A DNA stretch of 43,918 nucleotides, taken from positions 1-43,918 of the forward strand of contig NZ_JAGQCV010000017.1 in assembly GCF_024346375.1 (NCBI RefSeq), in the 5' to 3' direction. Made by a program: the position numbers and the translations under genes. Shown here one piece after another: positions 41,092 through 43,918 of the stretch. The stretch's first letter is position 1. Every line of letters begins with the position of its first letter. Source of the stretch: Synechococcus sp. ATX 2A4 (lineage in GTDB: Bacteria; Cyanobacteriota; Cyanobacteriia; PCC-6307; Cyanobiaceae). The notes beneath the pieces were generated by a model, which searched no databases, was not told where the DNA came from, and saw only the letters and a list, made by a program, of their open reading frames with translations.

Positions 41092-42663
41092 ATGGCGGCA
41101 CTGGCAACAGCCGAACGCGCTCCAGCTTTCAAGGGGCCGCCGCCGATGCGGCGTGCGTCCTTGACAGGAGCGGTCGTGGTGGTCTCAGCCCTGGCCTTGC
41201 TGCCGGTGCTGATGCTGGTGGGCTATGCCCTACTGGCCCCCGGCTCCAGCACCCTCCAGCTGGGGGCTGAGGGCCTTGAGCAAGTGGTCAACACTGTGGT
41301 GCTCGTTGTCGGTGTCGGCCTGATCGGCGCCGTCGTGGGAACGGCAAACGGTTGGCTCACGGCCTGTTGCCATTTCCCCGGGCGGCGTTGGTTGCGTCTA
41401 GCGCAGGTGCTGCCTCTGGCGGCACCTGCTTTTGTGCTGGCCGCCGTGCTCGTTGACCTCGGCAGCCGCTGGGGCTACCGCTTTCACGGCATCGGCTGGG
41501 CCGTGCTGCTGCTCAGCCTCACCACGTACACCTACGTGTTTCTGCTCTCCACCGAGAGCTTCTCGATGAGCGGCCACCGCCAGCTGGAGGCCTGCCGCAG
41601 CCTGGGCGTCGGCCCCTGGGGCAGTTTTCGGCGGGTGGCCCTGCCACTGGCCCTGCCCTCGATCGGGGCTGGTGTCGCCCTCAGCGGCATGGAGGTGGTC
41701 AATGAACTGGGCGCGGTCGAAATGCTCGGCGTGCCCACCCTGTCGCGCGGGATTCTGCAGCGCTGGCAGGGAGAAGGGGATCTGCAGGGAGCCGTGGGTC
41801 TGGCCTTGATTGCCCTGGTGATGGTGAGCCTGCTGGTGGGGGCCGAGCGCTGGTTACGCCATCGCAGCCGCCGCTGGAACATGGGCCATGAGGGCACCAG
41901 CTCGCTGCAATGGCAGCTGAGTGGCTGGCGTTGCTACACGGCCCAGCTGCTCACCGTGGTGCCCCCGGTGGTCAGTCTGGCGATTCCACTCACCTGGCTG
42001 GTGATGAGCCTCGATCACCTGCAGAGCGATTCGCTCGAAGAACTGGTGGCGCTCACGTTGCGCAGCCTCGGGCTGGCGCTGGCCGCGGCGGTGGTCACCG
42101 TGGTGGCGGCGGTGCTGCTGGCCATCGCTCGCCGCTGGCTTCCCCAGCCCTTCCTGCGCCAGCTCACCTTCGTGGCCGGCATGGGCTATGCGATCCCCGG
42201 CACGGTGTTGGCCCTGGCCTTGATGCTGATCGGCGGTCCGCTCGGGCTCAGCCCCCTGCTGCTGTTGCTCTGGGGCTACAGCGATCGTTTTCTGGCGGTG
42301 TCCAAAGGCGGCCTGGATGCGGCTCTCGAGCGGATCCCACCCAGCGTGGATGAGGCCGCCACCGGCCTGGGCTGCAGTTGGTCTCAGGTGCTGAAACGCG
42401 TGCACCTGCCACTTCTGAAGGGTCCAATCCTGGTGGGGGCCTTGCTGGTGTTTGTCGACACAGTCAAGGAGCTGCCGCTCACCTTCTCCTTGCGGCCCTT
42501 TGATTTCGACACCCTGGCGGTGCGGGTGTATCAATACGCCGGCGACGAGCGGGTGTCGACCGCACTCATCCCGGCGCTGCTGATCGTGGCGTTAGGGCTG
42601 GTGGCGGCGGTGGCATTGATGCCCAGCCTTGAGCGGCTTGGCTCCGGCGCCGACCAGAGCTAA
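41092..42663 (+). CDS. futB: Ferric iron ABC transporter permease
   Basis: A 523-residue permease made of two BPD-type domains in one chain, as in FutB/SfuB. Each half carries an EAA-type loop that contacts the ATPase: LEACRSLGVGPWGSFRRVALPLALPSIG in the first half and VDEAATGLGCSWSQVLKRVHLPLLKGPI in the second. About twelve helices are visible. It starts 8 bases after futA. No futC ATPase gene is in the window, so the ATPase must be encoded elsewhere, as is common in cyanobacteria. Confidence 0.94.
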   Translation: MAALATAERAPAFKGPPPMRRASLTGAVVVVSALALLPVLMLVGYALLAPGSSTLQLGAEGLEQVVNTVVLVVGVGLIGAVVGTANGWLTACCHFPGRRWLRLAQVLPLAAPAFVLAAVLVDLGSRWGYRFHGIGWAVLLLSLTTYTYVFLLSTESFSMSGHRQLEACRSLGVGPWGSFRRVALPLALPSIGAGVALSGMEVVNELGAVEMLGVPTLSRGILQRWQGEGDLQGAVGLALIALVMVSLLVGAERWLRHRSRRWNMGHEGTSSLQWQLSGWRCYTAQLLTVVPPVVSLAIPLTWLVMSLDHLQSDSLEELVALTLRSLGLALAAAVVTVVAAVLLAIARRWLPQPFLRQLTFVAGMGYAIPGTVLALALMLIGGPLGLSPLLLLLWGYSDRFLAVSKGGLDAALERIPPSVDEAATGLGCSWSQVLKRVHLPLLKGPILVGALLVFVDTVKELPLTFSLRPFDFDTLAVRVYQYAGDERVSTALIPALLIVALGLVAAVALMPSLERLGSGADQS

Positions 42664-42701
42664 GCCACAACATCCAGCACGGCCGGCATTGCGAGCGCTC
42701 G

Positions 42702-43895
42702 TCACTGACGCGGCAAGCACAATGGAGCGATCCGGGCGAGTCGGTTGGCTTGAAGGGGATTGAAGTTGTCGTCGCTTGCCAGCAGCAGGGTGGGACGGCC
42801 ATCAGCAAGAGACGGGCCCACGGCGAGCGCCTCCCAATTGTCGGGGCTAAGTCCGGCCGCCAGTAGATCCCACTGCCGCACTGGCGTGAGCGGTGGTGCA
42901 GTGTCGTCAGCGGGCGGCGGCGGCGGCAGGGAGAACGCCAGCAGCCTCGCCCACCACTGATTCGGCGCGGCGTAGCCCCGCTCCAGTCCAAACAGGAGGC
43001 CAGAGCGCGGCGGTGCCAGCAGATCGGTGAGCCCCCAGTTGGGCCCCTCCAGCGTCACCGCCAACCGGCCCGCCGGGGTGAAACCGGCTGCGGGGGCCGA
43101 TGGGGCGCGGCCGGGCAGGCTGTGGGCCACTGGGCCGAAGCGCAGGAGTCGCAGCGATCCCTCCGCGTCCTGCAGTAACGGACGCTCGGCCGCCAGAAGC
43201 AGCGAAGGGGGGGAAGCAGGGCGGCCCCCTGCTGCTGCCGGGCCTGGCAGCAAGGTCAAGGATTCCGGCCCTTGGTTGGAGCCCAGGCCCCGCTGCGGCG
43301 CCGCCTGCCAGGCCTCCGGCAAATCCAACGCCTGCTGCAGGCGCCCAGTGAAGCGGTCAAAGCGCAGCAAGCGGGGCGGCTGCTCCGCCGTGCGGCGCCC
43401 TTCGCTCACAATCCAAAGCGCCTCACCCTTGATCACCAGCCCTTCGCCGTCAAGGGGGTGGACAAACGGCTGGCCATCGGCATCGGTGAGCAGCAGGCGG
43501 CGCCCCAGCACCGGTGGCTTGTCGGTGCTCACGCCCAGCCGCGCCACGCCATGCACCGGCACCAGAAAGGAAGCTTCGGCGTCACTCAACAGCCAGAGGG
43601 TGCGGCCGTCAGGGTCCATGGCGGCGGCCGAAAAACCGCCGAGCGGTTGGCCGTCGCTGCCGTCCCGGGGCAATTCCACCTCTTGAAGCAGCTCCCAGCT
43701 GAGCGGGCCCTCGCAGGGAAGCACCCAGGCCGCCTCATGCGGGAACTGCAGCGGCAGTGGCGTCAGCACTGGCAGTGGCGTCAGCAGCTGCGCTAGGAGT
43801 TTGTTGCTCGTAGAGAATCGGTCCACCGATTGCAGCGAGTTCGGGCTTGTTGACGCTGACGGCTCCGGGCTGTGGCTTTCTGCACCGAGCTTCAT
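42702..43895 (-). CDS. Esterase-like phytase-family (phytase-like) protein
   Basis: A 397-residue protein with the phytase-like beta-propeller pattern: GGFSAAAMDPDGRTLWLLSDAE, DGEGLVIKGEALWIVSEG, GLGSNQGPESLTLLPG and the diagnostic C-terminal NWEALAVGPSLADGRPTLLLASDDNFNPLQANRLARI. It would act on a phosphoester or related substrate, but the true substrate is not known for this family in cyanobacteria. The N-terminus lacks an obvious signal peptide, although the first 40 residues are low in complexity; they include an 18-base repeat (43753-43788) that encodes TPLPVL-like units. It converges on futB with 38 bases between stops. Confidence 0.8.
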   Translation of the reverse strand: MKLGAESHSPEPSASTSPNSLQSVDRFSTSNKLLAQLLTPLPVLTPLPLQFPHEAAWVLPCEGPLSWELLQEVELPRDGSDGQPLGGFSAAAMDPDGRTLWLLSDAEASFLVPVHGVARLGVSTDKPPVLGRRLLLTDADGQPFVHPLDGEGLVIKGEALWIVSEGRRTAEQPPRLLRFDRFTGRLQQALDLPEAWQAAPQRGLGSNQGPESLTLLPGPAAAGGRPASPPSLLLAAERPLLQDAEGSLRLLRFGPVAHSLPGRAPSAPAAGFTPAGRLAVTLEGPNWGLTDLLAPPRSGLLFGLERGYAAPNQWWARLLAFSLPPPPPADDTAPPLTPVRQWDLLAAGLSPDNWEALAVGPSLADGRPTLLLASDDNFNPLQANRLARIAPLCLPRQ

Positions 43896-43918
43896 GGAAG
43901 TGGAGGTGATGCAGGAGC

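Overview
The window reads as chromosomal DNA of a high-GC picocyanobacterium, most likely the Cyanobium / freshwater-coastal Synechococcus group. The evidence is an NDH-1 gene ndhL followed by a DUF3007 gene and trpA, a cyAbrB transition regulator, a group 2 sigma factor, an SLH-plus-OprB porin, a FutA/IdiA iron-binding protein with its two-domain permease, and many small proteins typical of these genomes. Assignments come from reading the translated sequence only; no database search was possible.

Layout. 1-1261 is a lower-GC stretch with no gene I can support. 1262-7404 holds tRNA-Leu(UAA), ndhL, DUF3007, trpA, a methyltransferase, a zinc alcohol dehydrogenase, feoB and feoA placed tail to tail, a DUF2256 zinc-ribbon protein and a YciI protein. 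7488-14636 holds a c6-like cytochrome, cyAbrB, a GNAT enzyme, a Nif11-cupin fusion, a minus-strand run (DUF1232, an unknown, a secreted peptide, PsiE), a sigma factor with a perfect 16-bp palindrome upstream, a DUF2214 membrane protein, a matrixin-like protease and hisIE.

14726-23395 looks like a metal, probably zinc, block. A four-gene plus-strand operon with start/stop overlaps encodes a QueD-like protein, a COG0701-type permease, a TIGR03943/DUF1980 protein and an exported propeller-like protein. It converges on znuA-znuC-znuB. A Zur-type Fur protein is divergent from znuA across a 19-bp near-palindrome, and a second Zur-like box sits just upstream of the porin gene. A CobW/COG0523 GTPase with a His-rich loop (37221-38432) and a HupE transporter behind a cobalamin riboswitch (38545-39378) extend the metal theme, as do feoAB and futAB.

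24073-35622 is a type I restriction-modification island on the minus strand: hsdM, an AlbA_2/ATPase gene, hsdS, a DUF262-DUF1524-DUF5655 GmrSD-like protein, a Phd-YoeB module and hsdR, with a plus-strand MazEF-like pair inserted. Two features stand out. hsdS is split by an apparent one-base deletion. The 3' end of hsdM also occurs three times in direct orientation (31422, 32243 and 33745), bracketing the MazEF pair and the AlbA_2 gene. This suggests that accessory genes have been inserted repeatedly at the hsdM/hsdS junction, with the hsdM end regenerated each time. I regard this as the most novel observation here.

35727-37023 encodes the co-chaperone pair CbpM and CbpA/DnaJ. The window ends with futA, futB and an esterase-like phytase-family protein.
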